Assembly: GCF_019059575.1 (NCBI RefSeq)
Contig: NW_024881612.1
Span: forward strand, 372,001-436,000
Origin: Amphibalanus amphitrite
Lineage: Eukaryota; Arthropoda; Thecostraca; Balanomorpha; Balanidae
Direction: 5' to 3'
DNA: 64,000 bases
Shown here in pieces: positions 23,150-33,760 of this stretch. Both the position numbers and the translations under genes were made by a program. The number at the start of each line of letters is the position of its first letter. The first letter of the stretch is position 1. The notes below the pieces were generated by a model. The model ran no database searches. It saw nothing but the letters and a program-made list of their open reading frames with translations, and had not been told where the DNA came from.

Positions 23150-23779
23150 TTCAAACAATCAACATGTCAAATGATGTAAGAGATGAAACATTTGCGATAC
23201 GACACGAATTTTACCTAACTTTTTTACTCCCGGCTAGGGGGTAAACCCTCGAAACGGGGGTATATCTTTAGGGGTCACCCTTGAAACGGGAGTTACCAGT
23301 CAGAGTTCTGCAATTTACCCTTCCAATTACTCTCCAACTTGCTCACCTCCCTTTACCTACTCTCGATTCGAGGGTCACGTACTCCCTGATTTGGGGTACA
23401 TAACCCTCAAAAAGCGGATCTGTCGTTTTTACTCTCGATTCGAGGGTCACGGGTTCAGGTCGAGCGGGTACCCGACCCTCGTTTCGGGAGCAATTTTGCC
23501 GCGCATGCGCGGGAGGAACTGCGTCGCGACGCCATACTGTGTCTCGAGAGACGTTGGTTGTGCAGTGCAGTGCTCAGCGTGTTGGTGCGGCAAAAAGCGG
23601 TGCAGCAGTGAAGCAATAGCATCTAAGCAAAGGAAAAATGAAGACTGATCGATCAATAAGCACGACAAATTCATCCCATCATTTCAAAATACAAAAGCTT
23701 GCCAAGAAGATGGAAGATGCTGAGGGGCCGTTGGAAGGACGAGAGGTGAGATTTTTAATGTGTATTGTATCCAATTGAA

Positions 23780-23783
23780 ACTC

Positions 23784-23845
<62 letters not shown>

Positions 23846-24036
23846 CCTCCCTCCCTTCCTCCCCCTCCCTTCCTCCCTCCCTCCCTCCTTTCCTTCCTCC
23901 CTCACTCTCTCTGTTTCTCTCTCTCCCTCTTTCTCTTTTTCTTTCTGTCTCTTCCTATCTCTGTTTCTCTTTCCCTTACTCGTGCTCTTTCTTTTCTGGT
24001 TTTCCTTTTATCACCCTCACTTTCTCCTTTTTCTAT

Positions 24037-24108
<72 letters not shown>

Positions 24109-24112
24109 TGTC
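23780..24112 (+). repeat. Microsatellites (CT)n, (CTAT)n, (CTCC)n
   Basis: CT-rich run with (TATC)n at about 23814-23844, (CCTCCCT)n-type at 23845-23900 and a long (CT)n at 24038-24103. The long open frames here (leucine/serine repeats, 23760-24263 and 23765-24136) are products of the microsatellite. Confidence 0.95.
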
Positions 24113-24221
24113 CTCTATCTCTTTTTCTTTCGGTAGTTCTTTCGGTAGTTCTTTGCCTTTGTCTTTCTCGTTCTCGATCCCCTACGCAGACGTTTTTCTC
24201 CACGACAAAGGGCTACCCTTT

Positions 24222-24637
24222 CCATTTACCCCCTGTCGTTGGGTAATTTTTACCCCATTATAGAGGGTAAAGAACGGGGGTAACTCCTTGTCAGAGGGTT
24301 AACGCCGGGGGTAACTCCCTGTCAGAGGGTAAATGAAAAGGGTCTACCCTCTGTGCGAGTGTAATTAAAAGGGTTTACCCCTGGATCGGGGGTAAAATCG
24401 AAAGGGTTTACTCCCTGTGCGAGGGTATTCCATTTACCCCCTGTCGTTGGGTAATTATTACCCCATTATAGAGGGTAAAGAACGGGGGTAACTCCTTGTC
24501 AGAGGGTTAACGCCGGGGGTAACTCCCTGTCAGAGGGTAAATGAAAAGGGTCTACCCTCTGTGCGAGTGTAATTAAAAGGGTTTACCCCTGGATCGGGGG
24601 TAAAATCGGAAGGGTTTACTCCCTGTGCGAGGGTATC
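24222..24637 (+). repeat. Tandem duplication, 2 x 208 bp
   Basis: Units 24222-24429 and 24430-24637 differ at only a few bases (for example TTTTTACC versus TTATTACC). Each unit holds several GGGGGTAACTCC and AGAGGGTAA sub-motifs. It lies inside the 23217-24733 element, near its right end. Confidence 0.85.
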
Positions 24638-24804
24638 CTAGAAGAGTTACTCCACGGTGGGGTGTAAAAAACGTCTGCGGAGTACGCTACTCCGTAACAG
24701 CGGGTTTACCCCCCAGCCGGGAGTAAAAAAGTTTTCAGTGGCGAGATAAGTACTTTCGAACCAGGAACCAACTTAGTTTTCTAGAAGACTGCATAGAAGA
24801 ACAA

Positions 24805-25350
24805 GTGCTACCTCGATCTGCCCCGAATGCTCTCTATTCCGACGAACGTCCATTCACTGAAGCAGCTAGAGCTTATCTGCAAGACGGGATTGAGAAACTG
24901 AAGCAAAGGGCAGCATCTTTGAAAAGCAGTTTCGGAGAACAGCTCTCTCGACACCTAAACGAACGTCTGATACGAAGTTCAATCAAACACAGAGAAGTCC
25001 TGCAAAACAAGTTAGCTCGGATATGCTCAAACAGTAAGTGGAGAGAGGCAGGCAACGCTGACCTGATCAACAACATGTCCAAATATGTTCTCAGTGACGT
25101 AGAAAAGGAGGCTCTTTCCTTAGGTCTCAAATTCGACACAGGGAAAAGCAACTCAAAGTACATGGACTTGTTGGCAAAGAACAACAAGTTCAGCGATAGT
25201 GACATTGATAAAGGCTTCAAGCAAGGTATATTGACATGTCTCTTTGCTCTTGCCCACTCTAACCACCACTCGCTACCTCGAAGATACATTCGAGCGCTGC
25301 AAAACCTGGCGAAGAATGAAGATATCATTATCACCGATCTGCAGACAAAG
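24805..25350 (+). pseudogene. Penelope N-terminal region (copy 3)
   Basis: An open frame of about 187 residues with no ATG at its start (it opens after a TAG near 24794). It contains NMSKYVLSDVEKEALSLGLK, the conserved NLS..LT..E...L..GLKF block at the N-terminus of Penelope proteins, followed by an alpha-helical region. It runs out of frame around 25340; the downstream frame continues the same protein with the conserved DKGGG motif at the join. A single-base change explains this. Lack of an ATG points to 5' truncation or an upstream exon. Confidence 0.8.
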
Positions 25351-26233
25351 GTGGGGGTGTCGTCATAATGGACATGACTGCATATAATGAGAAGATGATG
25401 ACTCTCCTTTCCGAAACTGCCACTTACAAACCAGTCAAATTGGGATCTGGGAAGAAATCATCTGACATCTTTAACAAGGAAGCACGAAAAATACTGCGCC
25501 GTTCAGAAAAGGGAAAGAAACTTCTCCATCTTTTGGAAGAAAGCCCTAGGACACCAACGATGAGAGGCATGCCGAAGACACATAAATCGGGCACTCCAAT
25601 GCGGCCGATAACATCCGGTATCGGCAGCGCCCCTCATCGGCTCGCTAAGGTCTTGGCTAAGCCGTTATCTGACCTTCTTGGCACTATAAGCTCAGCTCAT
25701 CTCAAGAACTCAGGTGATCTCTTGAGGCGCATCAGAGATCTCCGCGTAACCGGCAAGAAGATGGTGAGCTTTGATGTCAAAGCCCTATTCACGAACGTTC
25801 CAGTAGACGGGGCTTTAGATGCCGTAGGCAGGGCGCTATCTAGCGTGAGTGATGAGGATCTTCCGGTCTCAAAGGCAGACTTCATGGCATTAATTCGGCT
25901 CTGTGTCAACTTCAACCCCTTTACCTTCGATGACAAGGAATTCATACAAGTTAGCGGATTAGCAATGGGTTCCCCTCTAAGTGCCGTTTTAGCGTGCTTA
26001 TATATGGAGAAAATGGAGGAAGACCAGTTCAAACGTATAGTGGGGGAGCATAACTTGTGGGTTAGATACGTCGATGATGTACTGGCATGTATCCCATCAG
26101 AAACTAATATCACAAACCTCCTCCATGAACTAAACGCAGTAGATCCCGCTATACAATTCACAGTGGAGGAGGAAGAGAACGACAGGCTTCCCTTCTTAGA
26201 TACGCTATTGATCAGAACGGGAGACTCACTTAA
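25341..26233 (+). pseudogene. Penelope reverse transcriptase core (copy 3)
   Basis: The frame (25368-26363 from its first ATG) has the ordered RT motifs: GMPKTHKSGTPMRPI (motif 2a-like), VSFDVKALFTNVP (motif A, catalytic D), GLAMGSPLSAVLA (motif B), VRYVDDVLA (motif C, catalytic YVDD), then DRLPFLDTL. It stops matching at GDSLK (26229), where the TTAA element enters; about 43 residues after that are element-derived. The polymerase motifs look intact, but the frame is severed from the thumb and endonuclease 14 kb downstream. Confidence 0.9.
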
Positions 26234-28029
26234 GGGGCATTCCACGTCAAATCGAACAAAAATCGGCTGTTTTGCACCTTACCATCAGCGATTTCATTAT
26301 AAATTTGTGAGCGAGTTCCTGTGTGGCCCCGGACATTACACTGATGTTTTTTGCACATTCTGACCACAGGTCTTCTAAATATAGGGCATCAAATTTTTAC
26401 AAAATGTTGCATCTTTATATTTTTGAACGACCATAACTTTGGTTGTACTTGTTTGATTTGAATGAAATAAACCTTACTGTTTAGGTAATTTCTTAAGCAT
26501 TTGTTTAGAATTGCACCTACTTAAATATATGACCTTGAAATTTGCTTAACTCTGTTCTTAAGCACAAATATTGAAATAGCAAAAAACACGTCACCTTCGA
26601 TTTGGCTCATTTTCATATATTTTATTGCCTACCATATTCTTAACAACCTGTGAAAAAATTAGAGTGGGCCATTCATAAGTTTTGAAGAAAATTGCACATA
26701 TGCAAACGTATGTTAGCACGCGCAGTGGAGGGGGAAGAGCGAATTTCGCCCACCCCTCCTGTTTTTCGCCAATATCTCATAAGATTAATGCGAAATTGAT
26801 TATGGCTACCTGTCAAGAATTGAATTGGACATCTCATCGTGCAAGCAATAAGAAAATCGGTTCACAACTGTTCTAGTAATAGCGGTGTAAAGTGAACATC
26901 CTGTCGCCGCAGCGACGCGGCGACTCGGCAGCCGGCGCCGACCGCTACGCGCCGCCTGAATTGTAGACTGTGCCGGGACGGAACGGAACGGTTCTGTCTT
27001 TACATCGCGCTCCCTACCGCTGATTACGTTCGATTCGCGTCAACTTTTGTGAGAAGACTGTACAGGCAATCTTATGGTGAAAGAATTTTGAAAATCGGTT
27101 GGTAAACAATTGAAATATGAACGTGTTAACACAAAATTGTGATTGCTGCGTTTCCCGCATCGGCCGAGCCCGCCTCAGCCGGCGACATGTTACTCTTAGC
27201 AGGCCTCTAACTGCCATATTTATTATTGGATAAACTAGAAATTCCCCATACATACTAAAAAATGTATGTTCTTTCGTATAGTGAAGATCAAAAGGCGTGA
27301 AGATATCGTTGCGTGATAATGTTTTCGTTGAATTTACTTCATGATGCATTTCCACACGGCTCAAAATTCACCGCAAAATACCGTTTGCCTGCGACACTTT
27401 TACTATGGAGGCTGGAGCGTGAATGCTTGACTACGATGACTATGCATTTCCATTCTCGCAGAGTTTGGGATATCACTTATCAGCAATCATTCATTTCAGA
27501 AAGTGTACACAAGCAAGCATGTCTTGACTCTGTCTTTCAAGGTCACGCGCGGTTGCGTGATGTTGATGCATGAAAACGGCGTTTGCCGCGAAAGTTATGA
27601 ATGGCCCACTCCAATTTTTTCACAGATGGTTAGGAACATTGTGACGGACATAATATGTAAAAATTACCCAAATCGAAGGTGACGTGTTTTTTGCTATTTA
27701 AATTTTTCTGTTTTAATTCAAGGTCAAATGCATTTCAAGGTCACTTCAATTTAATTTTATAATTAAAAATCAAAGCCTTATCAATTGCCTATAAGACCCT
27801 GTTAATATCATTTTGATACCAGAAAAGGAACCAGAGTTATAGCCATTTAAAAAATTGATGTGTGGCATTTTTCGCTATATTCGATGACCTATATCTCAGC
27901 GATACGTTATCAAATTTCGAAAATATTATACGTAACTCAGTTTTGAACCATGCCCAGTCTACCTACAAATTTTCAGAAAAATCGAAGGGGATGACGGATT
28001 TCGGTGTTTGATTTGACGTGGAATGCCCC
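26234..28029. mobile_element. TTAA element T1, 1.8 kb, long inverted repeats
   Basis: Between TTAA at 26230-26233 and 28030-28033. Terminal inverted repeat GGGGCATTCCACGTCAAATC, perfect for 20 bases. A second, inner inverted repeat (about 26578-26680 against 27587-27705, sharing AAAACACGTCACCTTCGATT) frames a 0.9 kb centre. Sequence between the two repeat layers has diverged. No transposase is recognised. TTAA specificity is shared by piggyBac and Kolobok; the GGGG start fits the latter at least as well. Its 27014-27364 and 27313-27573 frames have no known domain. Confidence 0.85.
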
Positions 28030-28033
28030 TTAA

Positions 28034-28950
28034 CCCGCGAGTTGCTGGGGGGGGGGGGGCGTTAAACGCCCCCACTTTTTTTGCCGGGCCATAGCATAAA
28101 AACGGCGCGCCGCAGGCGCGCCAAATTTTGGGTACCTGTAGAGAATTGATTGATGTGTATTGTGACAAAGTTTCAAAAAAATCGGTCGGAAAATTTTTGA
28201 GATATCGAGGTTTTAGTGACGTCATGATTTCTGAGTTTTCGACCAAAAACGGTATATGTTCAAAAAATCATATAAAATCACAGAATAGACATAAGACATG
28301 CCGTAAACGCCATTAGACTGCCAATACCATGAGAAATCAAATGGCTATCTTCGATTATTGATTACAGTTCCGCATTTTACAAAATCTTGAACTGAATCTT
28401 GGCAATTTCTCGTGACCACTTCGCGACCATGATACATACATTTCTTAAATTGAACTTTTTTAGCCAAACACGTACACATATGATAAAATGAATGTCACCA
28501 TCGTGTTCTACGCCCCAAATTACCCATAAAATATGTGTCACAGGCTGCGAATATCAGTTTTGATTTTCGGGGATATGTGCCTACCCGGTTGACCTGACCT
28601 TGACCCTGACCTATGCTTGACTGACCCCTACATGGAGCTGACACTCTTGTAGGCCTTATATGATGGATTGTGCACCGTTTTGACAGAGTTTATGACGAGA
28701 GGCGCCCATTGCGAAGTCCTGAAGTCCATGCTACTGAAAGCCCGATTTCAGGTGTTTGACCTGACCTTGACCCGACCTGTGACCTCAAAATTTAACCTTA
28801 AAGTACTCATCTGAAGCGTCTCGTCGCGTTCTTTCGTTTGCCGCCTCGTGCGTTTCGCTGCGCCTATTGGTTCTCGAGTTATCGGCTGGGGGCGTTTAAC
28901 GCCCCTCCCCAGCAAACGGTGGGTGGCGAAATACCCCAGCAACTGCCGGG
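28034..28950 (-). mobile_element. TTAA element D (same family as A)
   Basis: Between the shared TTAA at 28030-28033 and TTAA at 28951-28954. Ends CCCGCGAGTTGCTGG and CCAGCAACTGCCGGG. It is the reverse-orientation relative of element A (1385-2315). Hairpins: G-run/C-run around GTTAAAC at 28047-28073 and GGGGGCGTTTAACGCCCC at 28888-28905. A cluster of TGACC half-sites lies at 28590-28625 and 28757-28790. Non-coding. Confidence 0.87.
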
Positions 28951-28960
28951 TTAAGTTCAC

Positions 28961-29408
28961 TGTTCTGGCTCACAAAAGAAGATTCAGTGCTGACTACAGG
29001 TATATTCTAATGTTCGCCCAATGGTGGTTACGTAAAAACTGAAAATACACAAAAGTAACACAATCAGTCGAGTAAACACATGAGATACTACAATCATGGC
29101 GCTCATTCATAAAAAGCACACTAAATATCACAGCCAAAGTTACGATAAATAAATATAAATCAGTAACAAAAGAATGCAGTAACACAACAATACATTATTT
29201 AGGTCATAACTGAACCATAAATATCAATTAAATCATAACATACTCTTTCCTCTCTTTCTGTCTGGCGCGGTCCACGTGTATCAGTATCGGGCATCACCCA
29301 TTACGGCGGCGCCCAGCTCCGCGCCGACTCTCGCCCAGCGCCGCGCCGACTCTCGCCGCCGCCACGACGACGATCACCGCAACCAAATAATATCGAGTCG
29401 CGGGCACA
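28961..29408 (-). repeat. BEL/Pao 3' LTR (448 bp)
   Basis: Matches 39891-40345 base for base as far as read, except that it lacks a 7-base CCTACAG duplication at the position corresponding to 39930. It is followed on the plus strand by TGGCTCCCCCAAATTTGGGA, which contains an imperfect palindrome. Confidence 0.93.
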
Positions 29409-29534
29409 TGGCTCCCCCAAATTTGGGACATTCAACCAAATTTGTCCTGGCTCCCTTGACGGGGAATCTTGCGCTCAATTCATCACAGTACCATAAGCAC
29501 ACGTGATCACCTGCCGGGTCCGTAGCCCGACAGT

Positions 29535-29720
29535 GCACCGAGCACTGAGCAGTCACACGATAGTGCACGGGGCAAAGTCACGCCGCAGTGAACGGGGCAA
29601 AGTCACTCGGCGGTGCACAGAGCAGTCACTCGGCGGTGCACGGAACAGTCACTCGGCGGTGCACGGAACAGTCACCCGGCGGTGCACGGAACAGTCACTC
29701 GTCGGTGCACGTAGCCGAGC
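29535..29720 (-). repeat. 23 bp tandem repeats upstream of the BEL/Pao 3' LTR
   Basis: About eight units of AGTCACTCGGCGGTGCACGG with a short GAAC/GAGC end, the first ones diverged. They overlap the end of the pol frame region and the sequence before the LTR. The plus-strand frame 29503-30066 through them is not a gene. Confidence 0.8.
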
Positions 29721-32700
29721 CTCCAGGTGCCGCACGGAGCAGGGTCACCAGCCGGTGAACCGGTCTTCTGTGCTCCGAGCCGTTCATCAGGACGCGCACC
29801 TTGCGTACCAGGCCGTCGCTGCCCGGATACGTGTTGACGACTCGCGCCAACGGCCACTGAGAGCGTGGGCGCTCGTCATCCATGACGAGGACGACGTCAC
29901 CGACCTCGACGTTCTCCGTCGTTTTCGTCCACTTGCGGCGCTCCTGCGCAGCGAGGACGACCTCTTTCCTCCAGCGGTTCCAGAAGACGTTCGCGAGATG
30001 CTGAACTCGCCTCCACCGCTGGCGGGCGTACACGTCCGCCGTCGCGAACCTACCAGGAAAAGGTAAGACTACTCTACACTTCTGGGTCAGGAGGGAACTC
30101 GGGCTGAGAGCCTCGAGCTGGTTAGTTGGGGACATGTCAGCTATGGAGATGGGACGGCTGTTAAGGATGTCCTCAACCTCGCACATCAACGTTCGCAACA
30201 GCTCATCGTCCAGCTGTTCTCCATTCGCGACCAACAGGCTGGTCAGAACTGACCGAGCGCAGCGTATCAGTCGCTCCCAAACCCCACCCATGTGGCTGGC
30301 GTGGGGAGGGTTAAACGTGAAGTTGATGAAGTCGCACTGGTCCTTCAGTAGACTGTTCTTGATCTTCTCTTCATCCATCTCAGCAAGAGCAGCCTTCAAC
30401 GCGTTCTGACCTCCCACAAAGTTCGTGCCGTTGTCGCAGAAGAGACCTCTCACGGGACCTCTTCTGCACACAAATCTTCGGTACGCATTCAGGAATGCGT
30501 CGGTTGTCATCGAGTTCAGTGTCTCCAGGTGTACGGCTCTGGAGGCGAGGCAGATGAAGACAATGCCCCACCTCTTTAGTTGGCTTCGTCGTTCTTTCAC
30601 GTAGAACGGGCCGAAACAGTCCATGCCACAGTAGGTGAAAGGAGGTGACGGCTCAAGGCGCTCGACTGGCAGATCAGCCATTTTCTGTTCCCCGGGGGGA
30701 CCACCTAGCTTTCTGCACGTCACGCAGCTGTTGATGTAACTGGAGACAGCAGAGCGTCCGTGCAGGATCCAGTAGCCCTGCTGCCGAAGTTCGCCGAGAG
30801 TCATCTCTCTTCCTGCGTGTCCCGTCCTCTCGTGACACTGACGAATGATCAATGTACCGACATGGCTCTTCTTTGGGAGAATCACTGGATTCGTGACTTC
30901 TCTTGGCAGGTTTGCGCGTCTGATTCTGCCTCCGACGCAGATAACTCCACTTCTCGTCAGAGGATCCAGCTTCTTCAGACTGCTCTTCTCCCGCGGATCG
31001 GGATGGCTGCTTCGGCCACTCCCATCTTTTGTGCACGACTTCTTGATGGAGGCATCAGCTCCACTTTGGTGACGCAGTTCGTCGGCAAACGCTTCCTTTT
31101 GCAGTGCCTTGACGATCACGGTTTCAGCCTCGACCAGATCTTGGACCGTCAATTGTTCGTTCGTCATTTCACTGCACTCTTCACCGCGTCTTCTTCTGCA
31201 CGATTCCTTGAGTTTCCTTATGTATCTTCGGCAGTTCGCCACCGCAGTCTTGGCAGCAAACCAAGTCGAGAAGCGTTCCAGCCGTTGCAGCAGCGTCGCG
31301 TGTTCTGTGGCTGGTTCACTGCTCGTCATCATGGTCACTCCTTTCTTCACTTCAGGATCTTGTTGATCGACAACGTCTTCGTTATCTTCGAGAGGCAGAT
31401 CCGTTTGACACAAGAATGGAGGGCCGTGCCACCACAGGTCGTTTTCGATGAGCTCTTCGATCAGACAGCCCCGTGAGGCTAGATCACTTGGGTTCTGCTC
31501 TGATGGGACAAAGTGCCACTGACTCGGTGTCGTGCGATTCAGGATCGTCTGCACTCTGTTGGCGACATACACATGAAACCTGCGCACGTTGTTCCGTATG
31601 TATCCAAGAACCACGCGACTGTCGCACCAATAGTGATGCTGGATCGGGGATATGTTCAGATTTTGCTGCAGAAACTCACTGACTTCTGTCGCCAGCACTG
31701 CTGCTGCGAGTTCCAAGCGTGGAACTGTGACGGTCTTCTTCGGCGTCACCCTGGCCTTCGACAGCACGAGATCCGAGGACACTTCACCATCCTTGATGAC
31801 GCGTAGGTAGCTACAGGTTCCGTATCCTGCTGTGGACGCATCAGAGAAGTGATGAAGCTCGAAAGTTGCAGGCGTGCCGTCAGAGTCGAGTATCGAGCCG
31901 TACTGTCTTGGGATCTTCACTTTAGACAGATCTGGTAGCGCCGCCTTCCAAGTCAGCCACTGCTCCTTCAGCTCCTCGGGAACCGGGTCATCCCAGGAGC
32001 AATCACGTCCACAGAGCTCCTTGACGATCATCTTTCCTTTAAGAATCACTGGCGAGATGAGTCCAAGTGGGTCGTACAGGGAACTCACCCCTGAAAGGAT
32101 GCCTCGCCTGGTGGCAGGCCGATCAGGGAGCTCTGCTCGGAACTGAATGGTATCAGAACCAAGGTCCCATCTGACACCCAGTGCCTGTTCACACACCTGG
32201 GAGTTCCCCTCGAACGTCAAACCCACCAGCGTCTTAGATCTCGAATAGATTGGGACAGTTTCCATGACATCAAAGTCGTTGCAGGCGAACTTCGTGAGTT
32301 TAAACCCACCTTCGGCGCACAGATCGGTCGTCTTCTCGATCAGAGTCGCTGCAGTACCAGCATCTGGCGTCGAAGTCAGTCCGTCGTCGACGTAGAAGTC
32401 GTTCTTGACGAAGTTGGCTGCTTCTTTCCCATACTTGGGCTCATAGAGCTCGGCAGTCAGATTCAGTGCGTGCATTGCGCACGCGGGTGAGGAGACGGCT
32501 CCGAAGAGGTGTGTCGTCATCCTGTAACAGACTGCTTCCTGGTTGACGTCGTCTCTTGGCCACCAGAGGAACCTGAGCAGGTTCCTGTCACTTGCAGTAA
32601 CCGCGACGCGGTTAAACATGGCTTCTATGTCACATGTCAGAGCCACAGGTTCCTTTCGGAATCTTGCCAAGATCCCGACGAGGTTGTTTGACACGTTTGG

Positions 32701-33708
32701 GCCTTGAAGTAGCTCATGGTTTAGACATCGTCCACGAAACTCCACACTACAGTCGAATACTACTCGTAGTTTCCCTTTCTTCGGCTGGACGACGCCGTGA
32801 TGGGGAACATACCACACTCGTCCGTCATTAGCTTCCAGTTCAGCTTGCGGGACGGGCTCGGCATAGCCCTTATCCAACAAGTCGTTGATTGCTGTGATGT
32901 AGGCTTCCTTGTAGCTGCTGTCCTTCAACAGCTTCCTCTTCAGGGACTGAAGTCGAGCCTGAGCCTGGTGAAAGTTGTCTGGAAGAGACATGTTCTGATC
33001 CCTGAGGGGGAGGGGAGCTTCAAAGCGGCCGTCTGGACGCTGGTGCATGCTTGTCTTCATGATCTCGATGAACTGCAGGTCATCTTGTGACACCATCGTT
33101 CCCCCTGGCTGTGAAGTGAAGTCAGAGTCGAAGAGTCTGGCCAGCTGCTCAGGAGGTACCTCACGAGCACGGACTCGGAACGCGAAGTGTCGAATTCCCT
33201 CCTGTTCGGCTCGACCCGTCACGTAGAGACACGCTGCACCGGCACCGTTGGATGGCTGACCCATGAATCCGATCACACTCCATCCGAGGCTGGTGCGAAT
33301 CGCCCAGGGGTCATTGTCGCCACCGGTGACCACTTCGAGTGGCTTCAGAGCTTTGGGGCAGTTGATGCCGATCAGTATTCCCACTTCAGCGTCGGGGACG
33401 TACTCCGGCAGCTGTCCGGCCACCTCCTGCAGATGGGGCCATTCAGCTGTTGTGTCGCGTCTCGGGATCAGTTGGCGCTCAGCAGGGATGTCCGCCTTGG
33501 AGTACGTAGGAGGTAGCTCGAACTCTGTCTCGCCCTTGTGATCCTTCACCACCAGACCATGTACGACCTGGCTCTGTGTCCTGGTCCTGCCTGCGATCGT
33601 GCTCACCTCGAGGGTGACGTCCTCACCGCGCAGATCCAACTCCTGTAGCACCGACTCTTTCACAAAACATGTGTCAGATTGAGGATCGAGCAGTGCGTAC
33701 ACGGTCAT
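29695..33708 (-). CDS. pol: BEL/Pao Pol: protease, RT, RNase H, integrase
   Basis: 1337 residues, open throughout. Order by approximate residue: aspartic protease at the very start (YALLDPQSDTCFV), reverse transcriptase 250-520 with LTCDIEAMFNRV (motif A) and NDFYVDDGL near 439 (motif C), RNase H about 620-760 (HHFSDASTAGYG; VPRLELAAAV; YWCDSRVVLGYI), integrase zinc finger about 915-985 (H-x-H-x-C-x-C), integrase core about 1010-1180 with DCFGPF, FCDNGTNFVGG and GGVWERLI supplying D, D and E, and a C-terminal DUF5641-type domain from about 1215. It makes, copies and inserts element DNA. The ATG at 33708 lies inside the protease; an in-frame TGA about 12 codons upstream and then the nested LINE separate it from gag. 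Confidence 0.93.
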   Translation of the reverse strand: MTVYALLDPQSDTCFVKESVLQELDLRGEDVTLEVSTIAGRTRTQSQVVHGLVVKDHKGETEFELPPTYSKADIPAERQLIPRRDTTAEWPHLQEVAGQLPEYVPDAEVGILIGINCPKALKPLEVVTGGDNDPWAIRTSLGWSVIGFMGQPSNGAGAACLYVTGRAEQEGIRHFAFRVRAREVPPEQLARLFDSDFTSQPGGTMVSQDDLQFIEIMKTSMHQRPDGRFEAPLPLRDQNMSLPDNFHQAQARLQSLKRKLLKDSSYKEAYITAINDLLDKGYAEPVPQAELEANDGRVWYVPHHGVVQPKKGKLRVVFDCSVEFRGRCLNHELLQGPNVSNNLVGILARFRKEPVALTCDIEAMFNRVAVTASDRNLLRFLWWPRDDVNQEAVCYRMTTHLFGAVSSPACAMHALNLTAELYEPKYGKEAANFVKNDFYVDDGLTSTPDAGTAATLIEKTTDLCAEGGFKLTKFACNDFDVMETVPIYSRSKTLVGLTFEGNSQVCEQALGVRWDLGSDTIQFRAELPDRPATRRGILSGVSSLYDPLGLISPVILKGKMIVKELCGRDCSWDDPVPEELKEQWLTWKAALPDLSKVKIPRQYGSILDSDGTPATFELHHFSDASTAGYGTCSYLRVIKDGEVSSDLVLSKARVTPKKTVTVPRLELAAAVLATEVSEFLQQNLNISPIQHHYWCDSRVVLGYIRNNVRRFHVYVANRVQTILNRTTPSQWHFVPSEQNPSDLASRGCLIEELIENDLWWHGPPFLCQTDLPLEDNEDVVDQQDPEVKKGVTMMTSSEPATEHATLLQRLERFSTWFAAKTAVANCRRYIRKLKESCRRRRGEECSEMTNEQLTVQDLVEAETVIVKALQKEAFADELRHQSGADASIKKSCTKDGSGRSSHPDPREKSSLKKLDPLTRSGVICVGGRIRRANLPREVTNPVILPKKSHVGTLIIRQCHERTGHAGREMTLGELRQQGYWILHGRSAVSSYINSCVTCRKLGGPPGEQKMADLPVERLEPSPPFTYCGMDCFGPFYVKERRSQLKRWGIVFICLASRAVHLETLNSMTTDAFLNAYRRFVCRRGPVRGLFCDNGTNFVGGQNALKAALAEMDEEKIKNSLLKDQCDFINFTFNPPHASHMGGVWERLIRCARSVLTSLLVANGEQLDDELLRTLMCEVEDILNSRPISIADMSPTNQLEALSPSSLLTQKCRVVLPFPGRFATADVYARQRWRRVQHLANVFWNRWRKEVVLAAQERRKWTKTTENVEVGDVVLVMDDERPRSQWPLARVVNTYPGSDGLVRKVRVLMNGSEHRRPVHRLVTLLRAAPGGSATCTDE

Positions 33709-33760
33709 GCTTCTCTGGGGAAGATCTCAGTGTGTCAGGTTCACAGGTACCAGCATGGAG

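Larger units (their letters stand above)
23217..24733. mobile_element. Inverted-repeat element with microsatellite core
   Basis: Left end AACTTTTTTACTCCCGGCTA, with GGGGGTAAACCC following, is mirrored at 24700-24733. Inner GGGGTAA and TTACCCC motifs fill both sides (23228-23480 and 24203-24720). It lies exactly between the tail of Penelope copy 2 and the 5' part of copy 3. No transposase is seen. Target duplication not determined. Confidence 0.6.

Noticed and set aside
23760..24263. Leucine/serine-rich open frames of 123-167 residues
   Set aside because: They translate CT, TATC and CTCC microsatellites.
29409..29430. TGGCTCCCCCAAATTT as a tRNA primer site, implying a plus-strand LTR element
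   Set aside because: Gag and pol both run on the minus strand, so this position is upstream of the 3' LTR; the TGG start is probably coincidence.
30760..31476. Plus-strand 238-residue frame and similar plus-strand frames at 29503-33541 and 34565-37152
   Set aside because: They lie antisense to the BEL/Pao pol and LINE frames, which carry all the recognisable motifs.
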